DNA of 64,000 bases from an uncultured Alphaproteobacteria bacterium (GTDB taxonomy: Bacteria > Pseudomonadota > Alphaproteobacteria > Methylaequorales > Methylaequoraceae). The position numbers and the translations under genes are program-made. Within the stretch, counting starts at the first letter, position 1. Each line of letters begins with the position of its first letter. The notes beneath the pieces were generated by a model. That model worked only from the letters and a program-made list of their open reading frames with translations, was not told the origin of the DNA and searched no databases. Positions 63,871 through 64,000 of this stretch are shown here, piece by piece. The stretch covers positions 1 to 64,000 of the forward strand of contig CACNAV010000003.1 of assembly GCA_902618535.1 (NCBI GenBank). The letters run 5' to 3'.

Positions 63871-64000
63871 ATGTTAAGTTCCAACTTAAAAGCTAGCCAA
63901 AGTTTAGCTACGCATATTAGCAGTCTTCCCAAGTTTTTAGTTGCAAAAAAACAGAGAACTATTAATGAAGAGATTTCTTTTTCAGGTATTGGATTACATA
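63871..64000 (+). CDS. lpxC: UDP-3-O-acyl-N-acetylglucosamine deacetylase, 5' part
   Basis: The frame from ATG 63871 is open to the window edge (43 codons). It begins with a 27-residue leader and reaches KQRTINEEISFSGIGLH, matching the LpxC start QRTLxxxxxxxGxGLHSG. LpxC is the committed enzyme of lipid A synthesis. The 3' part is outside the window. Its position after ftsA (normally ftsA-ftsZ-lpxC) confirms the order of the cluster. Confidence 0.85.
   Translation, partial: MLSSNLKASQSLATHISSLPKFLVAKKQRTINEEISFSGIGLH

Overview
The window is AT-rich (roughly 70% A+T by eye), densely packed chromosomal DNA of an alphaproteobacterium with a streamlined genome. The class assignment rests on a circularly permuted two-piece tmRNA whose tag begins ANDN, an alphaproteobacterial-type SspB, a COQ9-like protein next to a UbiB kinase, the FtsZ terminal peptide IPAFLRRQAN, and the order ilvB-ilvH-ilvC-leuA-mreB. 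Short intergenic gaps, frequent 1-30 base overlaps and ThyX suggest a small-genome marine lineage; the exact order cannot be decided from this sequence alone.

Layout. 1-8.4 kb: an edge-truncated GT9 glycosyltransferase, ygfZ, meaB, glyQ/glyS, and an isoprenoid-quinone group (ispB, a UbiB-type kinase, a COQ9-like protein). 8.4-12.9 kb: cytochrome c, apt, then a tight set of an ExbB/MotA-like channel, an ExbD-like stator arm with a beta-rich periplasmic domain, a conserved membrane protein, a lipoprotein and a PerM-type permease. 12.9-27.5 kb: one leftward run of 13 genes covering hflKC-degP-miaA, branched-chain amino acid synthesis (ilvB, ilvH, ilvC, leuA) and the elongasome (mreBCD, PBP2, RodA). 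27.6-29.4 kb: an Mrp-like ATPase and thyX.

29.4-41.2 kb is the accessory zone. The permuted ssrA gene is followed by an 84-bp direct repeat (82/84 identical) of its own 3' end. The two copies bracket about 1.1 kb that carries one exported-protein gene and 11-12 bp TGCACACACTT tandem repeats just inside each end. This looks like a non-autonomous ssrA-targeting integrative mini-element. Beyond it lie a FliB-family protein, small membrane and lipoproteins, cspA, a metal-associated outer-membrane protein set, an interrupted FkbM methyltransferase gene, a MORN-repeat protein coupled to a 24-residue membrane peptide, a ZnuD-like TonB receptor behind two tandem Zur-type palindromes, and a TupA-like tungstate-binding protein.

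41.2-46.5 kb: sspB, fumC, an AsmA-like protein, an SH3 protein, an amidase and rnpB. 46.5-64 kb: the division and cell wall (dcw) cluster in the order mraZ-ftsZ-rsmH-ftsL-ftsI-murE-murF-mraY-murD-ftsW-murG-murC-murB-ddl-ftsQ-ftsA-lpxC. ftsZ has moved from its usual place between ftsA and lpxC to second position, directly behind mraZ and its operator.

The most interesting items are the ssrA mini-element, the ExbB/ExbD-like operon, the relocated ftsZ, the Zur-box pair, and apparent active-site losses in MiaA (P-loop glycine to tyrosine), Mrp (no CxxC) and the FkbM protein (in-frame TGA plus altered motifs).
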